DNA from: Dolomedes plantarius
Taxonomy: Eukaryota; Arthropoda; Arachnida; Araneae; Dolomedidae
NCBI GenBank assembly: GCA_907164885.2
Contig: OU015498.1
Location: forward strand, 124,933,727-124,997,726
Length of the DNA: 64,000 nucleotides
Reading direction: 5' to 3'
Part shown: positions 23,077 through 34,985 of the stretch, piece by piece
Position numbering within the stretch: the stretch's first letter is position 1
Layout: each line of letters starts with the position of its first letter
The notes under the pieces: model-generated
What the model was told of the DNA's origin: nothing
The model's database searches: none
What the model saw: the letters and a program-made list of their open reading frames with translations, nothing else
Program-made: the position numbers and the translations under genes

Positions 23077-23226
23077 TTCTAGAACAGGGGTGGGTAACCC
23101 TTTGCACGCATGTCAAACGTGGTATGTCGATGACTTGTTTCTGGCACGCGAAACAAGTCCTTGCCAAATTTATTTTCAATTAGCACCTGCCGGTTTAAAC
23201 AACAGCCTACAGACGCGAACTGAAAC

Positions 23227-24512
23227 ATGGTTGCTTTTGTAACTCTACCTGAGCGTACTGTCTGGGCTGAAATGTGTAAAGCTGTTGTGAACGAATTATC
23301 TATTCGACAAATTGACATTTCAAGAGTAGTATCCGCCGCAAAAGATGGAACCCCCAGCATGACTGGTGTGAAGGCAGGTTTTGTAAATCTGTATGCAAAA
23401 GGTGTTGATCATCCACTGATAGGTTTTCAATACATCATACATGAGGATGCTTTATGTAAAAAACTGGCCTAAAGGAACTTCAGGAATAGATGAAAACAGT
23501 TACCAAGGCTGTTAATTTCATTTCTACTTCGGCTTCAAATAAAAGACAATTTCTTGTTCGACTGAATGAGGTATATTGTGCGTATAAAGGACTGAAAATG
23601 AACAGCAATGTTCGTTGGCTTAGCCGAGGTTTGGTTCTGAAACGATTTGTGGAATGTTTAGTTAAGATAAAGGTCTTTTTGAATGGCCAACAGGTGTGTT
23701 ACCAAGAATTGTCTGACATCATGAGGGTTTGCAAACTGACGTTTTTTTCAGGTTTTTATGAACATTTAAATTAATTGAATATTAAGTTTCAAGGCTCTGG
23801 TCAGACACTTGATGTTAAGTTTGGTTACATAACAGCTTTTGAAATGAAATTAGAAGTTTTTAAGAGGGATGTAGGTAATGAGAGATTTAGATACCTCCCA
23901 AACCTATACAGGTACATCAATGATCTCCCAAAAGATGACAGAACAAACTGCAAATGTTTTCAAAAGCTGTTTGTAAGCATTATCGAGTCAACTGTTGGGC
24001 AGTTCAATACAAGCTTTGCTAAATTCAGATAACTGGAAGAGACGGCCAAATTCATTAAGTTTCAAGACAATATGAAACTGGATGAACTAAACTTGCAAAC
24101 GTTTTCATGGATAGACATAGATGATTTTGAAATGCAGTTGATTGAATTTCAGAGTAGCTTAATTTCGAAGGAGAAATTTGTTGACCTTAGAGTTGACTTG
24201 GAAAATATTAAAAAGGAGCGATTACAGAAGGGATTAACAGAGAAAAATGCGAAAAACGAAGTATTCAGGACTTCGGAATACTATTCTAGAAAGTATACTA
24301 TTCTAGAAAGATATGTCTGTTTAAAAAACCTTACAGCAGCATTACTATCCATATTTTCGTCTATATATGCTTGTGAATCTTTATTCTCAGTGATGAACTT
24401 TGTTAAGTCTAGTAGTTGCCTGACGGATGAAACTAGTAGTGCATGCTTAACTCTCAAGGTTTCTAAATATAAACCCAATATAAAATACCTGCCATCAATT
24501 CTGCAGCAGTAG
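23227..24512 (+). pseudogene. hAT transposase (ZBED5-like), disrupted
   Basis: Four consecutive plus-strand fragments (23227-23472, 23490-23774, 23775-24032, 24072-24512) read in order as the middle and end of a hAT transposase. The first has AAKDGTPSMTGVKAGF, the conserved D-G-x-P-x-M-x-G region, with YIIHEDALCKKL after it. The second holds NVRWLSRGLVLKRF, the W-L-S-R-G block. The last ends YACESLFSVMNFVKSS, the dimerisation segment. Single stops or small indels separate the pieces, and the N-terminal zinc finger is absent. It is related in plan to the transposase at 13354-15279 but the two elements have different ends, so they are separate families. Confidence 0.82.
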
Positions 24513-24639
24513 CAGAAGTCCCACTGATGATATATAAGAAGAGTCAACAAGTTTTCTGTCTCTAGTTTCATCTGATGTTTTCTTTTGAATTTTCAAAGTA
24601 TCAGGTTTTTTTCAAGGTACTTTTAAAGGCAAATAAAAA

Positions 24640-26161
24640 CACTGGTTATCAAAAATTAAGGAAAAGTCACAAAAATAGTGATTACTCAGAAAGTTACGCG
24701 TAGAATTTAATGAAACTTATACAGATTATACAAAACATAGGTAGGTATAAAATAGCATAAAAAGAAATCGTCAGACAATTATGGTGTTATAGAAACTAGC
24801 ATATGTATACAATGAACAAATCGGATGTGTCAGTTACGTATAGGAAAAGTACCTTTAATATGGCGTATAATCCCCCCGAGAAGCACTACAGCACAAGCAC
24901 CGATATATGATGCTGTCAATTATGCGGTCTATGAGTTCGGTAGGAAGTGAGTGCCATTGCTATTGCAGTTGAAGGCGTGGCTAGGGTCCAAGGAGTAGGA
25001 TTGAGAGCAGCTATACGTCGTCCTAAAGCGTCCCAAACATGCTCGATAGGATTCAGGTCCGGTGATCGAACTGGCCACTCCATGCGCTAAATTGTTTCCT
25101 GCTCAACATGAGCATCAACGATGCGAGCCCGCATTATCGCGAGCCCGCCTGTGCGATCTCGCATTATCGTCCTGTAGTACGAAAGCATCATCTATTGCCC
25201 CGGCATAAGGGCGCACATAAGCATCAAGGATGTCATCTCTATAGGTGTGAGCATTCACATTTCCACGGGGAAAGACATGGAGGTCTGTGCGTCCACCCAA
25301 AGAGATACCACCCCAAACACCGACACTGCCTGATCCGTATGCATCTCTTTCACGGATGTGTGATGGATGAAAATGAGTTTCAGGTTCTCTCCAAATCAAA
25401 ATTCTCCTACTATCGCTTTGGAGGCTAAGCCTGGACTCATCCGTAAAGAGAACAGCTATCCATTGATCACGTGTCCGGTGGACATGTTGACGTGTCCACT
25501 GCAAACGTTCCCGCCTATGGCGTGACGTGAGCGGGACACAAATAGCTGGTCTCCTCGCAAAAAGACCACCTTCGTGATGCCTTCTACGCACAATTGACTT
25601 GATACCAATCTTCCAGAGCTTGCAACGAGGGAGGATCTGTAGACGGAGCCTGCAGACGGAGTTGCGGTTCTATATATTCCTTCGTGCGCATAATGACAAA
25701 TATCTGTCATCGGCACTCGTCGTAGCGTATGGCCGTCCTTGTCTGAACCTCCTGGATGCCGAATCTGTGGTTAGAAATTGTTGCCAAAGTCTATGAACCA
25801 CAGACGGACTCACATTTCGTCATCTGGCCATTTCTGTCTGACTTTCTTCTGCCTCTAGTCTCCCAATAGCTCACCATAGCTGTTCTTCGGTCAAGTGATG
25901 CCTGGAGATCATTCTTACAATTTGGCTATGCCAGATGTCTAATCTCAGCCTCGCAGCGACAATTTCCGCCTTGCTCTGAGACATGCACTTTTATGGTCCT
26001 CGCAAATGACGTATTCCGACTGCAGCACCATTATTTTGCATTATGTAGTATTGCTCAGCACCTTTTACTTAACAACATATTCAAATTTTAAACAGATTGG
26101 CGTAGTTTTGAACGTGTTATCCCTCTTTTTGTGATTTTTTCTTAATTTTTGATTGCTAGTG
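24640..26161 (-). mobile_element. Tc1-like element nested in the hAT
   Basis: The ends CACTGGTTATCAAAAATTAAG and, in reverse, CACTAGCAATCAAAAATTAAG are inverted repeats of about 38 bp. TA follows the right end; the left flank has changed to AA. It encodes a decayed DD34E transposase on the minus strand. Confidence 0.83.
25000..25985 (-). pseudogene. Tc1-like transposase, disrupted
   Basis: A Met at about 25985 (MSQSKAEIVAARLRLD) opens a minus-strand reading with several stops. The core at 25115-25591 has AVLFTDESRLSL, carrying the first aspartate, a central GVWGGISLGGR, and VLQDDNARSHRR with the second aspartate. The third catalytic residue is still recognisable at about 25022-25085 in another frame: EWPVRSPDLNPIEHVWD. 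Between the last two blocks a local duplication of a GCCCGC/GCATTATCG motif around 25130-25170 shifts the frame. All three catalytic residues remain in the DNA, but the protein is not continuous. Confidence 0.82.
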
Positions 26162-26610
26162 TATATAGTCTTTTTTTACATCATTTATAAGGGATTTAAA
26201 ATCATCAAAATATTACTTGTAATAACCTTTTACTGTGTTTCAGTCATACAAATGTATAACTGGAAAAAATTAATGTTTGCTTAATCGAAAAAAATAACAG
26301 TTAGTGTTAACTTTCTGCATTTATGCTAATAATAGTGTCTTTAAATTTGTGTGAATATGTATGGCAGTTAAAGTTATAATTACAGGCTAATAAAAATATC
26401 CACTAAAAACTTTTTCGGAAAAACCTGGTCATAATATTTTTTATTCAGTCAGTTTTAAATGATTTACATAATCACTTACAAATCAAATATTAAGATATCA
26501 AATAGTATGTTCTCAAAAAATTTTGGTTGACACGTGGAAATTATTTTTGTCAGAGATTTGGCCGGTCTTGGCACGCTCTCTCAAAAAGGTTGCCCACCCC
26601 TGTTCTAGAA

Positions 26611-27333
26611 TAAATCTATAAAATGAACAAGAAAAACTTAAAACAAGGAAATCATATTTTTTTCCTCCCTCTGTACTTTAATGAGTTTAGAATTATTGCA
26701 TTTACATACCACGCAGTCGGTAGTTTGTTTCCTGAATATTGCGAGCAAATTTAGGAAATTTTTTATACTAACATTCATCATGATGTTAACGTTATTCTTA
26801 CCACAAGAGCTAAAATTATATCCTTTAATACTGCTAAATTATTGAAAAGATTTCCTATCCCATTCCGAAATCCTGTTTTTGACTAATCTGAATCTGAACT
26901 TACTTGGAAAAAAAAAAGATATTCTAGTCTTTTGACCAACTTCTTAAGTTTACGTACTGCCACGAATATTGTGTATAGATGTTACCAAGTGATCTTTTAA
27001 AAAAATATTAAGGGATATATTTTCCATTATGATTGAACTTTTGTTCAATTTGAATTCTACTGAGTTTGTTTCCTTCAAAAATATAAATCTTCCTGCTCTG
27101 GTCAACACTTTCCTTTTTCACTTCAAGAGGCAGTTAAATTTCACCAAGAAAAAAAAATTGCAATATTAGACTAGTTATATGATGGAGAGTATAAACAAAC
27201 GAAAAATAAATCGTACACGAGCCTGTGTGATTTATTTATAAATTCACCAGTGAAAGAGGTGAAATTATAAAATTCATAATACAAAATACACTTTGTTCAC
27301 TGCTAGGTCTCGAGCCTTAAACGGAAACTCTGC
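26611..27333. other. no gene recognised
   Basis: AT-rich sequence between the hAT and the TA tract at 27334; nothing assigned. Confidence 0.4.
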
Positions 27334-27351
27334 ATGTATATATATATATAT

Positions 27352-28045
27352 ATACATACTAGGGGCATCGCCCCTAGGCTCGCTACGCTCGCTTCTCTGT
27401 TATGGCTAATAGCGAGATACATAGGGGTGATTCTCGGGCAATGTAACAGATTCCATCCATTTACTGTTGTCACCCTTAATGCGAAGGGCGTTTCATCACT
27501 GTTGAATTTTCAGTTTTCAATTAAAAATCGAAAATTTTTGATATAAACTTGAAATGAGGTTTATATGAATAAGAAAGCTTTCAGCTTCCAGATGATGTAA
27601 ATATTTTCTTTGTAAGATAGAAACTCGAGGAGCATCGACATTACATCCACATAGGGGACGGTATTTCTTGAAAAACTGTTTCATTTTTTGATGAAAATAT
27701 TAGTCTGTTTTAAAAGTATTTTAAACAAATGAGGTCTAGTTTCAAAGAGAAATGTCTGTAGTCTTAGATTGTAAAAAGATCAAAATTCTACGATCAATTT
27801 TTGGCGAGTTATCATAATCTGAAGATGAAAAAGTCAATAATTTCCCACAAAACATAAAAGAAAAACTTAAAGTCCGACGGAGATGAGACATGTCTTACTT
27901 TGGTCCCCCCATTTTTTTGGCATCCATTGGTATAGCTCTCGAAATGTATTAGAAACATACCCCCAGCGGTTTCGGAGGAGATAGGGGGACAAGCTTTTGA
28001 CAGTGGCAGCGGGAGTTACTTTTTTTTTAGAATAGAGAGATTATT
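27352..28045 (+). repeat. interspersed repeat starting ACTAGGGGC
   Basis: It starts in a (TA)n tract with ACTAGGGGCATCGCCCCTAG, which is itself a hairpin, followed by GCTCGCTACGCTCGCTT. It ends GCGGGAGTTACTTTTTTT and a TAGAATAGAGAG-like tract. I take it as one member of the ACTAG-start repeats of this window. It has no coding frame of note. Confidence 0.55.
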
Positions 28046-28059
28046 GAAAAGTATTTCCG

Positions 28060-28061
<2 letters not shown>

Positions 28062-28145
<84 letters not shown>
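28062..28145. repeat. (TC)n-(TA)n compound microsatellite
   Basis: About 42 bp of TC repeats pass directly into about 42 bp of TA repeats. It is a plain length-variable tract. Confidence 0.95.
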
Positions 28146-28147
<2 letters not shown>

Positions 28148-28829
28148 TCGTTATTAAAACTTGTTCATTGTATTGACCCGTCAAAATTTCAAATATTCAA
28201 ATATGTTATATTAAAATACAACATACACAGAGAACATTGTGAATATATGTTATGTTTCTTTGTTTTTTAAATTAAACCAGTTATTTTTTACCTAGAAGAT
28301 GAGCTATAATTTGCATACGAAATTGTTTATATTGATCATCTTTCTTTCTTTGTTTAGTGCCTTTGTTTAGTTCTATGTTTTTGCATTAGAGTTTCATTAA
28401 TGTTATCTATTTTTTATAACGTATGTCATATTTCAGTGGCGTACTAGATTTTGCTCATTATAATACCGCAATTTAGCTAAGCCTTCGTTCCTTAAAAATG
28501 GGTTATGATTATACAAGGACGTATCTCGGGAATAGGCGCAATTTGTGCCAATATTGAGGTTGCTGTTGAAATTGCTAGTCTGAGCCTAATCAGTAAGTGA
28601 CTTATAATAATGTTCTAAATTAGTGGCGTTTGTCACGCAGCATAGCTGTGCATTGGAACAATCAACTTATATAATATAACTGACCAGGTATTTTCACAGA
28701 GGAAATTTATTTTAATGATTGATGCAAAATTTGAATAGAAAATTAAGCAATTTACAACTTAACAAAATGTAAATTAACTGGTTGTTAAACTGTCAAATCA
28801 TGGCTTTGAATTTTGACGTATTATTTTAA

Positions 28830-29050
28830 CGTAGGATTACGTTCCTCCATAACGGTCCTCCGGAAAGCAAAATTTATGACGCTAAAGTCGTCGTCGCGAG
28901 TTATAAATCAAGAATGGCAGAATAGACATATGTAACTTATTTTTCTTACCATCGACCTAGTCTGCATAGAGTTATCACTGATCCTTCTCTTAGTATGTAG
29001 GAATTTTATTGTAAAAAAAATGGAGGTAAGGAACGATAAGTAATCCTACG
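28830..29050. mobile_element. TTAA-flanked MITE, 221 bp
   Basis: TTAA at 28826-28829 and 29051-29054 brackets inverted ends CGTAGGATTACGTTCC and GTAATCCTACG. The right arm carries the sequence GGAACG(A)TAAG that is partly mirrored on the left, plus CTCCAT/ATGGAG. It is too short to code; mobilisation by a TTAA-specific transposase is inferred. Confidence 0.7.
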
Positions 29051-29219
29051 TTAATAACCCGCGGTAGTTTCATTAGAAGAGACTACCTGAAATTTTTTTA
29101 TTAACCCAAGAGTATATTTTATTTTATAATTTTATTTTATTTGTTAAAAAAGATGTTGAAAGTACGCCCTGACCTTGATTTTGGTGTTTTGAACTTTCGC
29201 GGTTTTGATTCCTCTGCAG

Positions 29220-30098
29220 CAGTGGTTCATAACCTTTTGTTAATTAGGGATCACTTACCGAAAAAAAAAATTGGTCGGGGATACGCACCAGTACACACTC
29301 TCATGGCTAAGCAGGAATATGGGCACATAAAATCAGTAGGTGCGAAAGTCCCTCCGTGGGGTTAGTAGGGGTAGAAGGAGGGTACGAATCCACCAGATGT
29401 CACCAGTGGTGGTGTTCGGTCGAAATTCTGACAATAGGTGACTTGGCAATAAGTCAGCCTTCTACCCTTGTGCTTCTTTTTAGCTGTGAGCTAAACAAGG
29501 AGACTTGTGTCTTCTCCCTACAGCAGTGGTTGCTAACCTTTTGTTGATGAGGGACCACTTGTCGAAAAAAAATATCGCCGGGGACCCTCTCTTAACCAAT
29601 CCTTTTAGAGGTAAAAATGGGTTTTAGATTTTGCATAAACAAACTATTTGTAACAAACAAAAAGTCACAAGTAAACTTAACAACAAATGTAGCGTTTGTT
29701 AACTTAAAAACGTTAACGTTTGTTAACGTAAAGGAAAACTTGTAGCAAACATAAACGTCTACGAAAACTAAAAACGAACGAGATTTTTCAGCTTGCATGT
29801 GCTTTACTAGCTGTAAAATGCCAGTGATGCTGCAAAATGACTGTGACGCTGCGGGTCCGCGTCACAGAAAAATGTATTAAAAATTTTTAATCGGAGAAAG
29901 GATTTTTTTTTCGTACTCAAACGTCAGAAAGCGGAAAAAAATACAGGAATTTGGAACTAAATTTTTTTTTGCTCTTAGTTTTTAAATTTTTTTTAAAAAT
30001 TGTCGTTTTGAAACGATAAAATCAATATATTTTTTTTATCACTCCTGATCTGCACACCACTTCTTGGGTTCTCTCGGACCACTGGTTAGGAACCACTG
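29220..30098. mobile_element. non-autonomous hAT with internal SINE
   Basis: The left end CAGTGGTTCATAACC and right end GGTTAGGAACCACTG are inverted. Flanks CTCTGCAG (29212-29219) and CTCTGGAG (30099-30106) match at 7 of 8. A second left end of the same family, CAGTGGTTGCTAACC, lies at 29524 after a SINE fragment, so two left ends share one right end. The interior is AT-rich and non-coding. Confidence 0.72.
29285..29515 (+). repeat. SINE fragment, body region
   Basis: It resembles the split SINE at 13018/15619: AAAGTCCCTC, GGTACGAATCC, CCAGATGT and a CTACCCTTGTG block appear in the same order. Both the tRNA head and the final CAACAAC tail are missing. Confidence 0.6.
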
Positions 30099-30301
30099 CT
30101 CTGGAGTTTATGGACCTATACTAAGATTATTGAAGTTTGAAATATCTGAAAATCCGATATTGTGCTGTGATGGGTTAGCTTTAATGATTTTACTGCTGTC
30201 TAATGGACGTTCGTTTATTGCCTCTCATACAATTAATGTGGCACTATGTTGCCTCCCTCCCTTCTCTCTCTATCTATTTAAAGGATACTGTAATTATCTA
30301 T

Positions 30302-31222
30302 ATGTATAAAACAGTTCCGTGACTGACTGACAGATAACGCACAGACCAAACCTCTGGACCTAAAGGGCTAAAATTTTGCATGGTGATTCTTATAGTGTAG
30401 GGGTGCGCTAAGAATGATTTTTGAAAAACTCTTCGATTTTTTTAAAATTAAATTTTTAAGCTGCTTTTATAACTTTTTTTAAAGTTTTCTTTTAAAATAA
30501 TAATATGAGGGTTATAAAATTCATATCACTAGAAAGATCATAAAAATTCCTTCAACATGAAATCTCTTTCGAATCTTTGTTTGAATTCTCCTCCATTTTC
30601 TGATTTTTGGTGAATTTTTAAAGATCTTTTTGGAATACTTTAAATTAATTTTTCGTCACGTGCATAACAACGAAATAAACTAACAAAAAAAATATTAAAA
30701 TACAGTAAAAGATAAAATTTAACCACTAGACTAATTGAGATGGAAGTTTTTTAAGAATTTGTTCAAATTAGTATGTTTCCTATATATAAAACAGTTCCGT
30801 GACTGACTGACAGAACTCGCACCGACCAAACCGCTGGACCTAAAGGGCTGGAATTTTGACAGTGTATTCCTATAATGACATGGATAGCCGCTAAGAAAGG
30901 ATTTTTGGAAATTCTATCCCTAAGAGTGTACACTGGGACACTCCAATACGTTTGTGTGGAAAATCGTATTCTCTGGACTATTCTCGGCGTCCTTTCTTTG
31001 TGCAGATCTCCGTCAAAAATGGTTGAGGAAATTTTGGTTATTGACGGAGAAAATGTTCCCCAAACTGTACTATATTAACTGTACAATATTCTTTAGTATG
31101 TTCTATTAGATTTATTTTGAATATTTTATTCTACATTATTTTGTCTATAAAAGATCTGTTACGATTTTCATTGTAATTATCCTAAAATGTACTCCGTAGC
31201 GAAGCACGGGTATTCAGCTAGT
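30302..31222 (-). repeat. two tandem copies of a GACTGACTGACAGA-type repeat
   Basis: TATAAAACAGTTCCGTGAC and the following GACCAAACC(T/G)CTGGACC segment occur at 30305 and again at 30786. The second copy runs to GAAGCACGGGTATTCAGCTAGT at 31222. The first copy lacks that end, so it is either truncated or interrupted by the second. The 67-codon frame at 30875 lies inside the repeat and is not a gene. Confidence 0.7.
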
Positions 31223-31488
31223 CAATTTTTAATACGTGCCGATGTACTGTTTATCATTATTGTTTTGCTTGTTTGATGTAGTTGTAGTTGGTACTTCAGC
31301 TCACAGAAAATATTCCTAGTCTCCGAAATGTTAGAAAAAGATGTAGGTAACAACAAATATTTTCCACTTTCGTGGAAGTTTTAGGGCCTGTTCACACAGA
31401 ATCCGTCAGCATTACTCGTATTGAAATATATTTAACCAATTACAAACCTCCAAACGATTAGCCTCGAAATTGTGATTGGTTTAAGATA

Positions 31489-32763
31489 CAGATGGTTATC
31501 GAAATAATGTAAACACTTAGGAAAAACATGAAATTCTTCATTAATATGGCATAGGACCATCTATGGCATTTAGTACCACCTGGATACACTAAGGAAGTGA
31601 ATTATGCAAGTCATGAATAGTGGTTAAGGGAATATTATACCATTCTTTATGGATAAATAGTCAATGTTCATGTAGAGATGCTATTGCTGGATATTGATTC
31701 CTGACTCTGTTCCCTGAAACAGGCCACAGCAGTTTGATGACATTGTGGTTTAGGGACTTTGCGGACCAGATAAGTTGTTTCACTTGGTCTTTATGTTCCT
31801 CAAACCTCGACCTGATACGTCTAGCTGTATGGATCGGAGCATTATCATCATGGAGAATGCCATCTTCTAAAGGAAACAATTTTTGCACCATAGGATGGAT
31901 CTGGTCGGCTAAAAGTTCGACATAGTGCTTTCCAGTCAGTCTCCCTTTCGGGGTTACAATAGATCCCTTTTGAAAACCATGAGATAGCCGCAAAAACCCT
32001 AAGAAATTTCCTCTCCATGTTTGACAGCTGGCATGAGACAAGCATGATAATACGCTTCAGTAGATGCTTTCAGACATACGCACGGCCTGTTGCAGGGGAC
32101 AAAGTGAACAATGATTCGTCTAACCAAATGTCACATTTCAACGTATCACTCGACCAGGATTTGTGCTCCTGGCACCACTGTAGTTGTTTGTCTTCAGTTT
32201 GTCTTCACATCTGCTACAAGTGGCTTGGGAATTACTACTCTGCAGTAAATGTTTTGTTTTTGAAGTTTTCTCTTACCTGTAATGACTGGTACTGAAGCCT
32301 GCAGATTCAGATGGAGCTCTACGGTCACTTTGGCTGCAGTTGTCTTCCTTTTTGATGTCACAGTCCGCTTCAACACCAGTCAGTATCTTTCACTTAGCTT
32401 TCCCTTTCGTCCACTATTCTGTTTCACAGAGGATGTCTTTCCGTGCTCTGTATATGCCATCATGACTTCCGATATCATAGCTCGGTTAACACCCAAACCC
32501 ATGGGGGCTGTTCTAACAGATACTCCAATTAAACGCGCTTCAACAATTTGCCCTTCTGCACGGTCTACAAGGTTTGGCATCTTACGCTATCCCCCAAAGA
32601 GCCTGATGCCCATAGTTTCATTACTGCTACTTTAGAGTAGAATAATGTATACACTATATTCTATAAAAAATATTGGTTCCTAAACTTGTTTTTTAAGGAA
32701 TACGAAGCACTTCCATAAACACCACTAATATTGATGAGTTTCCATTATTTTGATAACCACCTG
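31489..32763 (-). mobile_element. Tc1-like element nested in the MITE
   Basis: The ends CAGATGGTTATCGAAATAATG and, in reverse, CAGGTGGTTATCAAAATAATG form an inverted repeat of about 27 bp. TA flanks both ends (31487-31488 and 32764-32765). The interior encodes a broken Tc1/Tc3-type transposase on the minus strand. Confidence 0.88.
31661..32580 (-). pseudogene. Tc1/Tc3-like transposase, disrupted
   Basis: The minus strand begins MPNLVDRAEGQIVEARLIG at 32580, followed by a helix-turn-helix-like stretch (SVRTAPMGLGVNRAMISEVM). A second fragment (32194-32376) continues with KRKTTAAKVTVELHLNLQ and PVITGKRKLQKQNIY, the second DNA-binding helix region. The third (31661-32041) has GSIVTPKGRLTGKHYVELL and ILHDDNAPIHTARRI, which carries the second catalytic aspartate. 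The first aspartate region is degenerate, and the third region (WSAKSLNHNVIKLLWP) has lost the D-L-N-x-I-E pattern. It is inactive. Confidence 0.8.
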
Positions 32764-32812
32764 TATGTCAATGCGAATAACACTGACACTGACGGATTCT
32801 GTGTGAACGGGC

Positions 32813-34098
32813 ATTTACTCTTCTAATCCCCGCGTCTGCTTTAAATCATCGAACAATTGTTTCAGTCGCAATATGGGGAACATGTCTCTTTTGATAGAAA
32901 TTAGTCTCAGATTTCTTATCACTGGAATCAGAATACCTCAACTTTATTACCTACTGTATTCGAAGCTGAAAAACTGGGCCAGCAAAAACATCTTACTACT
33001 AAACTAACATCCAGTAATCTAACGGACTTATCTTTCGAGAGACAGAAAACTGTGAGTGTATACTTCTCCGAATTTCGGTTAATATACGCTAATTTGGGGA
33101 CAATTGTCAAAGGTTCATAAGTGCAAGTTTTTGATTTTTCTTCAAAAGTTTCCAGTAAGAATTTTTTTATTGAAAGTCCATCTGTGATACAGGAGTGGCC
33201 CTTCATATTAAAAATTTGTGAAATAGTTAAAATTCTTCGTACACTTTTTAATCAAACATAATTTTCCACCATGCAGGTTATGCGATCATTTGTCTTTTCA
33301 AATAGGCTGTTCGACGTATGATTAACCTAGATAACTTCATCTTTTCACTAATAGATGGCAGCACTATGCAATTTAACAAAACTATCATGAAAGTTATTCT
33401 CTCTCAATTTTACGTTTCTTTTTGAATTTGTTTATTTAATTAAACTATTATAACGTATAATTTTTACATTTAAGAATACCTAATTTGATAATTAAAATAT
33501 TTATGATAAAATATTTCATTTCATCAGAAAATCAAACAAACAAAAAACAAGCTTGTTGATTAGAAACTTTACACCAAATCTCGTAAAAGAAATCAGGGAA
33601 TGAAAAAAACCTTGAATACAGAAATCATCAATATAATTAACAGTTAAATGGGCTCAAGGTTCTTCTGTTTCAAAACACATGTTTACATGAATGAAAGTTA
33701 ATTGTTTTTGAGATCTGTACACTGTGGCAATTAAAAATTTAATTGAAACGTACAGAAAAATATAATTTAAGAGTTGCAATATTTTAATTAGAGAGACAAA
33801 CACTGTTAAGTAAATGCAGACGCTATTTTTAATAATAAAATTTTATTTATTCTTCTTACATTGAAACTTGAATTATCACAGTTTCAAACATGTGTTTACG
33901 TAATTTCACGATTTTAGATTGCGTAAAGACATTTCCCGCAAGGTTTTTGTTTGAACGTTATATCTTCGATATTGCACCATTATGAGTTGACTAATGTTTT
34001 ATTATCGTTCTCTAACAAAATTATAGATGGCAGAATAATGATAATTGCTGCTATTAACCAGCATTTTTGAGTATGAATAATACTAACGAAACATATGT
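32813..34098. other. no gene recognised
   Basis: AT-rich. A 92-codon minus-strand frame at 32928-33206 has no motif I recognise and no clear splice context; I leave it unassigned. Confidence 0.4.
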
Positions 34099-34176
34099 GA
34101 TGCAAACAGGGGCGGCTCCAGTCCAGTATTTTTTTTTTTTTTTTTTTGGGGGGGGGGGCAACGTCGACTCTTAGGG

Positions 34177-34208
<32 letters not shown>

Positions 34209-34229
34209 ATGTATGTATATATACATATC

Positions 34230-34979
34230 TATATATATAAAACAGTTCTGTAACTGACTGACTGACTGACATACAACGCACAGACCAAACCCCTGGAACT
34301 AAAGGGCTGAAATTTTGCATGCCGATTCTTCTTATAGTGTAGGGGTTCACTAACCACTACAGATAAGAGATTTTTGAAAAATTCTTAGATTTTTTAAAAT
34401 TAATTTTTTAAGATGTTTTGAAACATTCTTTAAAGTTTGCATTTAAAATAATAATCGGAGGGTTATAAAATTTATATCACGAGAAAGATCCTAAAAATTC
34501 CTTTAAAATGAAATTTTTTTCGAATCTTTACCTCCATTTTCTGATTTTTGGTGAATTTTTAAAGATCAATTTTTAGAATTTAATTTATTAAATGCTGATC
34601 ACGTGGTTTCTTTTCTTTTTGTGATGCTTTAAATTAATTTGCCGTCACGTGCATAACAACGAAATAAATTGACAAAAAAAATATTTTTTTCTTTCTAATG
34701 CGGCAGACGATTGGACATAATCTAAAAAAATATTAAAATACAGTAAAAGAAATATTTCTCGAACTGCACTATATTAATTGTACTATATTCTTTAGTATTT
34801 TCTATTAGATTTAATTCCAATATTTTCTTCTACAGTATTTTGTCTATAAAAATATCCGTTACGATTTTTTTTATAAATATTTTTTTTGTTCTTCTTTTGG
34901 CATTAATTGCATACATTGACCGTTGTATTTAATTTGAATGTACTCCGTAGAGAAGTACGTGTTTTGAGCTAGTATATAT
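34230..34979 (-). repeat. GACTGACTGAC-type repeat inserted in (TA)n
   Basis: It opens TATATAAAACAGTTCTGTAAC and shares long stretches with 30302-31222 (GACCAAACCCCTGGAACTAA, AGGGCTGAAATTTTGCATG). It ends TACTCCGTAGAGAAGTACG and GAGCTAGT in the next TA tract. No coding frame. Confidence 0.75.
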
Positions 34980-34985
34980 ATATAT

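Larger units (their letters stand above)
23085..26602 (+). mobile_element. hAT element carrying a nested Tc1-like element
   Basis: The ends CAGGGGTGGGTAACC and GGTTGCCCACCCCTG form an inverted repeat. The 8-bp duplication TTCTAGAA is perfect (23077-23084 and 26603-26610). A broken hAT transposase fills 23227-24512 and a Tc1-like element occupies 24640-26161. Confidence 0.92.
31384..32812. mobile_element. MITE-like element with GGGCCTGTTCACAC ends
   Basis: The left end GGGCCTGTTCACACAGAATCC and the right end GGATTCTGTGTGAACGGGC are inverted repeats of about 25 bp, extending to GTCAG. They match the MITE at 238-355. Without the nested Tc1-like element the unit would be about 150 bp. The flanks do not give a clean duplication. 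Confidence 0.7.

Noticed and set aside
32928..33206. 92-codon minus-strand frame
   Set aside because: No motif, no convincing splice context, no repeat partner; left unassigned.
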